Position numbers and translations under genes: made by a program
From: Diaporthe sp. PMI_573
Lineage: Eukaryota > Ascomycota > Sordariomycetes > Diaporthales > Diaporthaceae
Direction: 5' to 3'
NCBI GenBank assembly: GCA_021399435.1
Contig: JAJTUP010000004.1
Location: forward strand, 1,612,001 to 1,676,000
Length of the DNA stretch: 64,000 bases
The notes under the pieces: generated by a model
What the model saw: only the letters and a program-made list of their open reading frames with translations
What the model was told of the DNA's origin: nothing
The model's database searches: none
Shown here: positions 46,794 to 56,026 of the stretch, one piece after another
Layout: each line of letters starts with the position of its first letter
Numbering within the stretch: position 1 is the first letter of the stretch

Positions 46794-48593
46794 ATGGCGC
46801 CGTTTCCCGAGTCCACAATCGACGTCGGTTACCCCCTATACGGATGCGACTTCGACCCTCAAGACTCTAATCGTCTGTTTGTTGGTGGTGGTGGAGGAGC
46901 AACGAAAAGTGGCGTTGGCAACAAGATCACCCTGCTGGATGCATCATCTCTGGAGAAGCTCGAGCCCGCCGGGGAGGTCGAGCTGAGTGGCAACGAGGAC
47001 AATGTCGCCAACCTCGTCGCCGGCCAGCGCAAGGGCAAGGCCGCCCTGCTTTACGCCGGCATCAACTCGAGCCCGGACGACCTGAAGAAAGGAAAGAACG
47101 AGCACTTCCGCGTGTTCAGCGTCGAGCCGCCCAAGGCCAAGGCCGTGCTCGGGGCTAGGATCAGCGAGCTCTCGAGGACGCAGCTATTCTCGACCGCAGA
47201 CTCCGATACTTACCAGCGGCTGTTAAGGCTCTCACAGCCCTTCGCCGGCTACCCGCAGCTCGGCGCGGTGGCAACTGGGTTCGCAAACTCCTCTCACCAG
47301 ATCGCCGTCTATGATGTCGCGGCTGGCAGCAATGTTGCGCCAAAGCTGAGGGGCGTCCTAGAAATCGCGAAAGAAGCCATCGACATGGACGTGACACAGA
47401 CCGCCGAGGACCAGTTCCAAGTGCTATACTGCGACGACTACGACATTTGGTCCGTTAACGTGCCAAAGACGGGCGATATTACCGCCGAGCCAACCAGAGT
47501 CTACTCAATTCCCCACGATGACAGCTCCGGCCTGCGGCCCGCCCTCCGGTGCCTGCGCTACCTGACACCGAAATTTGCCGTTGGAGTCGCAAACCTTCCC
47601 AATGCCGGCGGCGTGGTACTCTACGGCTTCCGGCTGCCCAAGGCCGGCAAGGAGGATACGCGCGCTCGCATCTCGGTCAACGCCAAGCTGCCTAAGCGGC
47701 AGGGCCGTAAGGCGACAGGGCTGGCAGTCGCGAACCTCAGCCCCGTCTCAGCACCCGGGGCGAAGCAAGGCGATGCGCAGTTCGTGCTCGCCGTGACGGG
47801 CACCGACCTCAGCATCCACCTGTACACCCTCGACCACCAGATCATCGGCGACATCGACATGCTCGCGAACCTGCTCCCGCTGACGACCCTGCCCGCCGTG
47901 CACACCGCCATGGTTACTAGCCTGTGTTTCAGCCACTTCACGCCACCCAAGTCCGGGACGGGTCGCATCCAGCACCTCAAGCTGGCCAGCACGTCGGTTG
48001 GCAATGCGGTCGCCGTGCAGAGCATCCCGCTGCGCAAGTTCATCGACCCGTCTGCGCCAATACGCCGCGGCGGGCCCCCGCGACAGCCTCGCTATGTGGT
48101 CGCTATGCGAAGCCGTAGACCGACCATCTGGAGCTTCTTAGTTGGTGTCACTTGTTTCGTCTTGCTGTTGGCCGTTTTGCTGCAGGGAATTCTAGAAGTC
48201 AAGGGTCTCGCACCACCGACAGTCGGCGGTCACAAGTGGCTCCCGTCCTCGATCCACGCGGCCCCGCCCAGAGCCGTGCCCCAGCACAGCGGCTTCCTGG
48301 CCAAGCTGCTCGCTGAGAAATCATCGGAAAACGGCGCCAAGCAGCAGGTTGTCGTTCTAGACGTGGACGGCAAGGAGGTTGAGGTCCTTACGACCACTGC
48401 TGCTACTGCCGCGGCCGCTAGCGGCGAGCCCGCCACCACCAGCTGGGAGGAGCTCGCGCCCGAGCAGAAAGAGGCGTGGAAGGACAGGCTCAGGCGGGCA
48501 GGGCATTGGGCCGAGGAGCACGGCGAGACAATCTTCAAGGGCGTACTGTTCGGCGAGCTGGCGGGCGTCGTGGGCGGCTTCGTGGCTGGCTAG
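46794..48593 (+). CDS. SEC12: SEC12-type guanine nucleotide-exchange factor for Sar1, ER membrane, 599 aa
   Basis: Activates Sar1 GTPase and so starts COPII vesicle budding from the ER. Single exon. The cytosolic part is a WD40 beta-propeller that starts with PLYGCDFDPQDSNRLFVGGG; the Gly-rich loop GGGGATKSGVGN is the K+-binding loop region of this family. A TLDHQ and SLCFSHF block belongs to late blades. A single transmembrane segment (about 443-466, IWSFLVGVTCFVLLLAVLL) is followed by a lumenal tail of about 130 residues with an AT/A-rich stretch and an amphipathic end. This type II-like order is that of fungal Sec12. The start at 46794 is the first ATG in good context; an in-frame GTG upstream is not credible. 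Confidence 0.92.
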   Translation: MAPFPESTIDVGYPLYGCDFDPQDSNRLFVGGGGGATKSGVGNKITLLDASSLEKLEPAGEVELSGNEDNVANLVAGQRKGKAALLYAGINSSPDDLKKGKNEHFRVFSVEPPKAKAVLGARISELSRTQLFSTADSDTYQRLLRLSQPFAGYPQLGAVATGFANSSHQIAVYDVAAGSNVAPKLRGVLEIAKEAIDMDVTQTAEDQFQVLYCDDYDIWSVNVPKTGDITAEPTRVYSIPHDDSSGLRPALRCLRYLTPKFAVGVANLPNAGGVVLYGFRLPKAGKEDTRARISVNAKLPKRQGRKATGLAVANLSPVSAPGAKQGDAQFVLAVTGTDLSIHLYTLDHQIIGDIDMLANLLPLTTLPAVHTAMVTSLCFSHFTPPKSGTGRIQHLKLASTSVGNAVAVQSIPLRKFIDPSAPIRRGGPPRQPRYVVAMRSRRPTIWSFLVGVTCFVLLLAVLLQGILEVKGLAPPTVGGHKWLPSSIHAAPPRAVPQHSGFLAKLLAEKSSENGAKQQVVVLDVDGKEVEVLTTTAATAAAASGEPATTSWEELAPEQKEAWKDRLRRAGHWAEEHGETIFKGVLFGELAGVVGGFVAG

Positions 48594-49425
48594 CTACCTC
48601 GAGCCGTGTTGGTGGGCTAGTGAGTTGATTGCTGTCAGACGTCGAGTTGAGTTCCAATTTGGGATGGAAGCGTATCTCTTTCTTGGGAGAGGTTGGGTTG
48701 GTTGGGTTGGTTGGGGTGAGATCATCGCACATCACAAGCAAGAATTAGCATGGTCACCCACGAAAACATGGGATCGTAAGGCGATATGGGCCTTTTCATC
48801 TCTTCACCATTGTATACCTAAGCACCAGAAGGCCCTTGTACAAAAACCAGTTGTTGTGTGTGTACGTTACGCATATCTTGCTTAAACTCACTGGGGATAG
48901 GCATTTCAGAAACAGCAGAGCCCCCAGATCAGCTCACTAGGTCAACAACGGTCTGTTTGCTACATCAAAGGCACTGGGATTGAGGCAGGTACACGCGTAG
49001 TGGTGAGTTAGACCTAGATCCTGTGCGCCTGATTCTTCACTGTACATACATGCATCTCAAACCAGCCCTGTAAGCGACCGTTGATATTGGGGATCATGCG
49101 TCCCGAGTTACCGCAAATGCGATCAATGATGAGCGAGTCTCCCGATCCAGATCTGTGCATACGTAGCTGTAAATATAGCCAACCATGCAGAACAAGCCAT
49201 ACGAATTTCTTGGAAGAAACGCCCGTCTTCCCCCCATCACTATTCAAAATCTCGACAGTCTGTCTATCCTGCTTGTTGTACCTCCAAAAAAAAGAAAATT
49301 GTGTCGTCGCATGCTCTCCCCTATGGTATCATGAAATACAATTCCCGTTGCGTGAAACCAACACCAGCACCCATTGCAATCTCGTCTCGGTCCAAAAAGG
49401 GCGCCGGATATTATATGCATTAAAT
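48594..49425. other. Convergent spacer with GGTTG repeat
   Basis: Between SEC12 and the tailed DUF5672 gene. It includes a short GGTTGGGTTGGTTG array at 48691-48715. No gene supported. Confidence 0.6.
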
Positions 49426-51151
49426 TCAGTTGACTTCGTCAAGTTGCTCGGGCGGGGTCGGTGCTTCATCAGATGTGGCGGGTTGGTCTGCTGCCGCGTC
49501 TTGGGGGATGTCGTGGGCCAGCCCTTGGGGATCTGGTGTTGCTTCCTCCTTTTCAGGAGAGTTCGCTTCTGGAGTGGCGGCGGCGCCAGCTTCTTCCGGC
49601 TTCGGGGCTTCTGGCTTTGGTACTGGCTCCTTGGGACTGTCTGGGTTTGGTTCATTCGGTAGCGAGGCCTCGTTTGTGGCTGGTGGTGTGGCGGCGGCGG
49701 CCTTCTTTGCTGCTTCGTCCTCCAACACCTTCTTTGCTGCTTCCATCTCCTGCTTTTTCTTGACATCTTCAGCATTCTTTCTTGCTGCCTCCTCTTGCTT
49801 CTTCCTATTCGCCTCCTCCGCCTCTTGCTTCTTGCGCTCCTCCTGCAGCTTCTTGAGAGCTACTTCCTGTGATTTCCTCCTCGCTTCCTGTTCTTGGTGC
49901 TGCCTCAGTCTCTCCTGCTCCTGCTCTTCTGGCGTGGGGTGTATCACTGTAAATTGTGTTAGTGCTGACTCCTTCAGAGGGATGGCCGGGCAGCCGTCGT
50001 TGTCGAACTCACCTCCATCTTTGGTGTCTCCGGCGCACCTCTCACGATCCAGTTTCGCCTTCAAGACGGTATGCAGCTCAGGGCAGTACTCCAGAATCTT
50101 CTTCCTTCTCTCGTGAGACTCCCACACATCGGGGTGCAGGTTATCTCCCATCTCTTGAACATGGAAGCCCATAGGTTTCTCCATATACACGTTCTCGACA
50201 GCCAAGGCGCCTTCAGTACCCGATGCGACCTTTAGGCCGGGCATAATGTACAGGCGCTGACCGAACCACTCATCCTCTGGCGCGGTGTCGTTATATCGCG
50301 CCTGGAAGCCGAGGACTTGTCGAATAGCGCTCACTCGACGTAAGGACAGGCCCCCATTACCAGCGAATCGGTCGTTCTCGCCTCTGTCGATGGTCAGCAG
50401 AGCGGGGAGCAGCAGAGGACCGTAGTCTCTTACCTTGGAGCACCAGCCCAGTCCCAGTCGAGCCAGTCGTTGAGGCTGACCTCGGAATTGGCACACATGA
50501 TGCTGTCGTATTCGAACTTCAAGATCCACTCCACACCGGGAAGGAACTCGTTGTAGAAGCGCATGTCCGTCAAAGTTCGGAACACCAGCTCCTTGGAAGA
50601 GATGTCCCAGGGCTCGGGCAGCACCATCAGGTCCAGCTTGCCCACGACTTGCTGGTGCTTTACCGCGGCGCTTCTGCCCAAGAGGGTGACGCTCTTGTCT
50701 GAGCCGATGAAGAGGAAGCGCCAGTCTGGCGGGACAACTGTGATCATGTGTAGCAGCTGGGGCACGAGGTGGGGCATGACCCGCGGCTCGATGATCAGGG
50801 CGAGCTTGGAGGCATTGTAGGCAGCCCTCGGGTCGTCGGTAGGCGTCCAGTCGACCTTGATGGACGGTATCTTCTGCCTTGCCTCCTCAAGGCGGTGATT
50901 CAGCTGGGCCTTGATTATTGGCTCGTAATGTGGTAGGAGCGAGGCTATCCACCATCTGGTAGGCGAAGTCAGTACTTCGGTGTCCGGACTCACCCAATGC
51001 CGACATTTTTTTGCCCCTGGAATCCCGAGAGTGTGAGTGGACAAGGGCTGTATAGTTGGACTCACGTAAAGGCCAAGGATACGACCAAGAGCAGGCGTGG
51101 TTTGGTGATAGCGAACACCCCAGGCGAATGTGTGGAAGGAGTGGCAGCCAT
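49426..51151 (-). CDS. DUF5672 glycosyltransferase-like protein with KEKE coiled-coil tail, 499 aa
   Basis: Predicted Golgi/ER type II membrane protein of the DUF5672 family, which looks like a nucleotide-sugar glycosyltransferase but is not characterised. Exons 51066-51151, 50434-50955, 50013-50383 and 49426-49946. A membrane anchor (RLLLVVSLAFT-WWIASLLPHY) spans intron 1. The domain has TVVPPDWRFLFIGSD, the acidic FEYDSIMCANS (D-S-I, DXD-like), LDWDWAGAP and AGNGGLSLRRVSAI. The last exon encodes about 170 residues of Lys/Glu/Gln coiled coil (EEQEQERLRQ, RKKQEAEEAN) and then Pro/Glu-rich sequence, not seen in its paralog. Intron 3 (49947-50012) is 66 nt and in frame, so retention would add 22 residues; its CTAAC branch and TTTACAG acceptor are strong. 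Confidence 0.82.
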
Positions 51152-53536
51152 GGCGGGCCAACAGGAAGCCGGTGACGGGAGAGAAGAAGGCAGTGTAAGA
51201 GGGACAATCTGATGGTATCTAGGCGTCGAGGAGGCGCGTCACCATCATCGGCACATGGGCATCATAGACGGGTTTGGGCGTGGGGTGCCACGCAGGCCAG
51301 ATTGTTCACTCGAGTCGCAGAGCGGCGAGGGGTGATTCAGTGCGATGCGATGCGCAGGGATGACTTAGACGGGGCTGCCCATGACAGCACGCAAGAAGAA
51401 AGACCCTTGGCGCTAGATCTGGGCTGGTAAGGACAGGAAAATATTGACAAAGAATGGAAGATGGCGGGAGTACAGAGATAGCAGGAGTGAAGGGAGGAAT
51501 TCGGTGGGCGATCGACTGCTTTGTGGCCCGATAACCTCGCATACATTGAAATCAAGGGGAGGAAGCATTACGCAAGGTGCGCTGTGTAGATGACGAGAGG
51601 GGGTACATCGGGGTACTTCCAGGCAAACCCCGGCCAGGACAGGCCACCTGCCTGTGGTTGAGTGGGCGACCCCTGGGAAACGTGGGCAAGAGATCTCTTG
51701 GCTCGGGGTCGCGATCCCTTTGGCCCTCGCGCACCCACCCCACGGGCCGCGGTCTACCTAGGTACGGTGAAGTGCTCCTGTAGACTACCTAGCCTGCACA
51801 CGGACACACATTCCCTATAGGCTGGGTGCATGGGTGGATGGAATCCCTTGCGTTGATCATGCTTGAACTTGAGGGATGAAGCTACATGTCTATTTTACAA
51901 GTTATACTTTTTCGTCTCCAGATAGGTTTGTTCCGTTCATCCACATTGCCTTCTCGACCCCTTTTCCTCAAAAACTGGTGGGCGGAACAAGCTTCCCGGT
52001 CCTGCCGGTGTGTTTCGAACCAAGCATGCAGCCTTGGGTATGCTATGAATACATCTGTGTATCTGTGATTGAACTAGCTGTCAGCACTTCCACCTTGCAG
52101 TAGCTTCTTGTCAGCTGCTGGCTGGACGGCTGGCTGGCTGAAGTGTGCCATGTACGAATAAGGCTAGAGATACGGGCAGCCAGGGAAGCGAGAGGATGTG
52201 TGTGGCGCAAAGGGAGGCATCTCACATGCAGGTCGATGCAAGAGTGAGACCCGACGCGCCAAGGCTAGAAGCCGTATCTGGAGGGTACTACTGTGGTAGG
52301 TGGTAAGGTAGAGTAGAATGGTCTGGATCGGAGATGACAGACGAGCCGGGCAAAAAGCTCAGCTCAGCTCAGCCGCCCTCGACTGTTGTGTGATGTCTGC
52401 TGCTGTGTGCAGTGTAAGCCGCCTCTTTTGCATCCCCGATGTGCCTCTCGCAGTGGAGCCCACTAGGTAATAAGCATTGTCTCCATCACATGGAAGGAAA
52501 TCCCATTATTATGTGCCCCTCCATAGCAGCTGCCAACTGAAGACTAGTCAATATGATTCCGCGATGCCAAGCCGGTTCATAGCCTTGGAGTACCGAACCG
52601 TGGTATCCAGCTGCACATCACATCCCACGCCTGCATTCCCGCCGGGGGCACCCCCAGCCCGGCTGTGACTGGTCAATTGCTCCTGCGAAGTCACTCCATG
52701 TACCGGAATACCGTAGTACCTGGCCCGGTTCCTCCTGCCCTTGCTCTCCTCCTTCTATTTTTCTGGCGCCTTAACCTTGTTGCTTGCCCTGCCCCAGGGC
52801 CCCAGGGGAGCCTCCCCTACCCTGCCCAGGTCTGCGCACCGCCATCGCGGTCATGAATCAGAACTCGCCTCCCTAAACCTGCCATCTGAAATGATTCCAA
52901 GTCAAATTTAGCACAACCTCTTTGCCCGTTGAAACCCCTCGATAGCCACAGCATACGCGACTGCTGTGCCACCAAGACAAGCTCGGGACTGAGTGTCTGT
53001 TCCATGCGCTGTGCTCTCCTGTCAAAGTCCTTTGTGAACCCAAAACTGCCCCTTACACACGCAGCAAAAGTACACAATCTTCGTACAACTTTTGCCGGTG
53101 GCTTGTCATCCCATTCATCCATCACACAGAAGTTCCACTGCGAGGCCTTGCGTGTCGGGTCTGTCCACACCACTCACCCCGGACCCGCCCAATCGACACA
53201 CTTAGACGGCACTGCTGGCAGGGGGTGAAGACACGACACAGCATTTGCTTGCGCGTCCCTCTAACCACGACCGAACTGGCACTGAAACGTGCACCTCTTC
53301 GGTGTGCCCATTGGCAATTGCTCCACCGGCCATCTCAAAATACACCCTCAAGTTTAAATCTCGCCCGGCGGCTGGCGTGCCTTAACGAATAGCCCCCCAG
53401 CACCCAAGCTGGCGAGTCGTGTATCCGGTCCCATCTGCCGCCGAATGTGACTGACTAGGGGTGGAAACTCGCTCGCTCGTCATTGCGCCCTCCATCCAAG
53501 TGGCCGATCTGGCCCACGTCACTTCTCACCCGCAAC
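51152..53536. other. 2.4-kb divergent spacer between DUF5672 paralogs
   Basis: Promoters of both paralogs should lie here. A 118-codon minus frame (52817-53173) has no motif and no splice support. Otherwise short overlapping frames only, with small GCTG/GGCTGG and CTCAG runs near 52100 and 52360. Confidence 0.5.
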
Positions 53537-54868
53537 ATGTCACTCAAGCAGACTTATGATGTGGACGATGTGGACTGCAGCGAGCTCTGGGACAAGATGA
53601 AAAGAGTGGCATCCAAGCTCTGGTCGAGGACAACGAGGCGCGTCCGCTTCGTATTTGCCCTCGTCTCTTTCCTGTAAGTCTCTCGCCGCCGCACCAGCTT
53701 ACCCGCCGCCCGAGCTTGCGCACACGGCTGTGCTGCTTTTCTGACTCTGATGTGCAGTGTCATAGCCATTGTGATCTCGAGAGATTTCATGCAGAATGCC
53801 GCTCTCGACGACTACATCACCGTGCCAAAGGTCTCGCTCCAGTATGCCTCGGAGCAGAGGACACCTTTCAACGAGTCCAAGGTCGCCCTTCTCATCGAGA
53901 ACCGCGCCAACCCCATCCTGGCGCCTCTCATGCTGCACTTCATATCCGTCGTGCCTCCTGACTGGCGCTTCCGCTTCATGGGCTCTGTAGAGTCCGTCGA
54001 GCACCTGAACAAGTCCGTCTCAATCCGCGAGCAGGTCAACATCGGGAAGCTCGACCTGACATACATCCCCTCCAACATGTCCGTGTCGTCCCAGGAGGAG
54101 ATCTCCCGCTTCCTTACCACCATGTGGCTGTACGAGACGGTGCTGGCCCCGGCCGAGTGGCTGCTCATCTTCCAGACCGACTCCATACTGTGCGCCAACT
54201 CCCAGCTCAATCTCAACGACTTCCTCGAGTACGACTGGGTCGGCGCCCCCTGGAACCCGGGCTCCAGGTTCGGCGGCAACGGCGGCCTGTCCGTCCGCCG
54301 CGTGAGCGCCATCCTCGATGTGCTGAGGTCTCAGGCCCGCGCAGACTTCTCCGAGGCCGAGGACGTCTGGCTGACGGAGCGCCTGGGCCACCGCCCCAAC
54401 GCCCGCATGGCCAACTCGACCGTCTCGCTCACCTTCAGCGGCGAGATGCACACCGGAAAGCCGACCCACCTGTCCTCTGACAAGGAGACGGCCCAGTACA
54501 ACTCGACCCTCGAGGCCGCCGAGGCCGGCGAGCTGGTCAAGGGCATCGACGACTGGCGCGAGGGCTTTTACGAGCCCATGGGCTACCACACCGGCGGCGG
54601 CGGGTCCTATCTGCACAGCCAGATCTGGGGCAGCCCCCGCCTCCGCAAGCACCTCTGGGACTACTGCCCCGAGGTCAAGATGACAATCGCCATGGACGCC
54701 GCCAAGTACGTCCCCGGAAACTGCGGCGCCTATTGGAAGAGGGACGTACTGGGCGACGGCTACACCATGGACTCTGGCGGTTCCCTGAGCGCCGACCTGG
54801 GATACGGCACCGAGATCATCGACGGCGAGGAGTACCCGCTCCTACCGGATAGCCTAGCTCCTTTCTGA
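53537..54868 (+). CDS. DUF5672 glycosyltransferase-like protein, 415 aa
   Basis: Paralog of the gene at 49426-51151 and its mirror image in orientation. Exons 53537-53673 and 53758-54868 (GT-AG). Start: first ATG of the exon, MSLKQTYDVDD. An anchor helix (VRFVFALVSFL-VIAIVISRDF) spans the intron; the rest is lumenal. Family blocks: SVVPPDWRFRFMGS, IFQTDSILCANS (D-S-I), EYDWVGAPWNPGSRFGGNGGLSVRRVSAI, EDVWLTERLG, FYEPMGYHTGGGG and PEVKMTIAMDAAKYVPGNCG. It lacks the KEKE tail of the paralog and ends normally. Conserved acidic and aromatic residues suggest it keeps catalytic ability; sugar and acceptor unknown. Being smaller and closer to the family consensus, it is likely the less modified copy. 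Confidence 0.86.
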
Positions 54869-55695
54869 GCCTTTCTTCTATCAATATATATATTTGATTT
54901 ACACGACTGCTGGGTCATATGTTGGGTCAATAACTGGGCTTGACTTCATGTTGGGATTTGGCGTCATGGCGCTGGCATGTGGGATTGTTTTATGTGGTCC
55001 ATGTCACAGAATACAGTGCGAAATAGACAAGTTGTTTTGGACAGCTTGGTTGGCTAGCTTGATATCCCGTGGGAAAGCATATGGAACGTTAAGGGCGTTG
55101 TATCTGGAGGCTGAACAGCATGTGAAGATTGATCGGTACAATCTATTCATTTACATAAATTCCAACATGATAATCTCAATGTGGCTCATATCCCTCTCCC
55201 TAATCCATACACACACCCCTCTGGTCTCCGACCTACCCTACCTTTCTTTCTTTCTCTGACTGACTGCAGTTAATGGTCTTGCAGATCCTAAGATGGGGCC
55301 GGGCCACGTGCGGTATATTCTCAGCGCAGCTTTCGTGTGCAAACATCAGTCACCTCGCCGACGAGGCAGTGGACTCGAGGGGGTGGTCTATTCCCTCGTA
55401 GCCCCAGGGGCCGTAACCAACGCGCCCAAGAGAATAGACATTGTCTACTCCCTTCCCACCCTTCCTCCTCCGGGGTGGTGAGTCAACCGTCAACCACTTG
55501 CGCTGCTCACTCGCTGCGCAGACGGGCTGAGCCAGGAATATCATGTAGCTGGCAACTCATCGTCGAGTTGAGCCGCAACCACCACCAGATGCGGTGTATC
55601 ACGCAGTCACATCATCGTGTCGCAATCACATGCCAGGAACCCCCCTTCCCAGTGAGCCCATCATCACTCCAGTTCTGAATCAGCGTTGGCGAGTG

Positions 55696-55738
55696 GGCTG
55701 GGGGTGGGGGTCCGGGGGGTGGGGGAGTCGGGGGGGGT
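55696..55738 (+). repeat. G-rich tract, quadruplex candidate
   Basis: Five G-runs of five to eight within 43 bases (GGGGG, GGGGG, GGGGGG, GGGGG, GGGGGGGG). Confidence 0.7.
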
Positions 55739-55935
55739 AAGCACAGGACCACGATGCGTGTCATAGATACAATGTCTATATTTTGGATTATGTTTTTGTG
55801 CATGAAAATCGACAGCTCAGGGCGTCCAGCGCCTGTCCGTCTATCTTTATTTACCCAAGATTCCCCTTCCCTTTCCCGTTACCCCGGGTTATGTACAAAG
55901 TGAGCGTGCGTATGTGATGTGGTCTGGTGTGACCC

Positions 55936-55970
<35 letters not shown>
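55936..55970 (+). repeat. (TCTG)n microsatellite
   Basis: Eight or nine uninterrupted TCTG units. Confidence 0.95.
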
Positions 55971-56026
55971 CCTTTCTGTGTGAGCGTGAGTGTGTGAGTC
56001 TATCTCCGTATCTAGCAAAGCAAGTA

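Larger units (their letters stand above)
54869..56026. other. Convergent spacer with TCTG repeat and G-rich tract
   Basis: About 1.2 kb between convergent stop codons. It contains the G-rich tract at 55696-55738 and the TCTG microsatellite at 55936-55970. No gene supported. Confidence 0.6.

Noticed and set aside
52817..53173. 118-codon minus frame between the DUF5672 paralogs
   Set aside because: No recognisable domain, no codon or splice support; GC-rich sequence gives such frames often.
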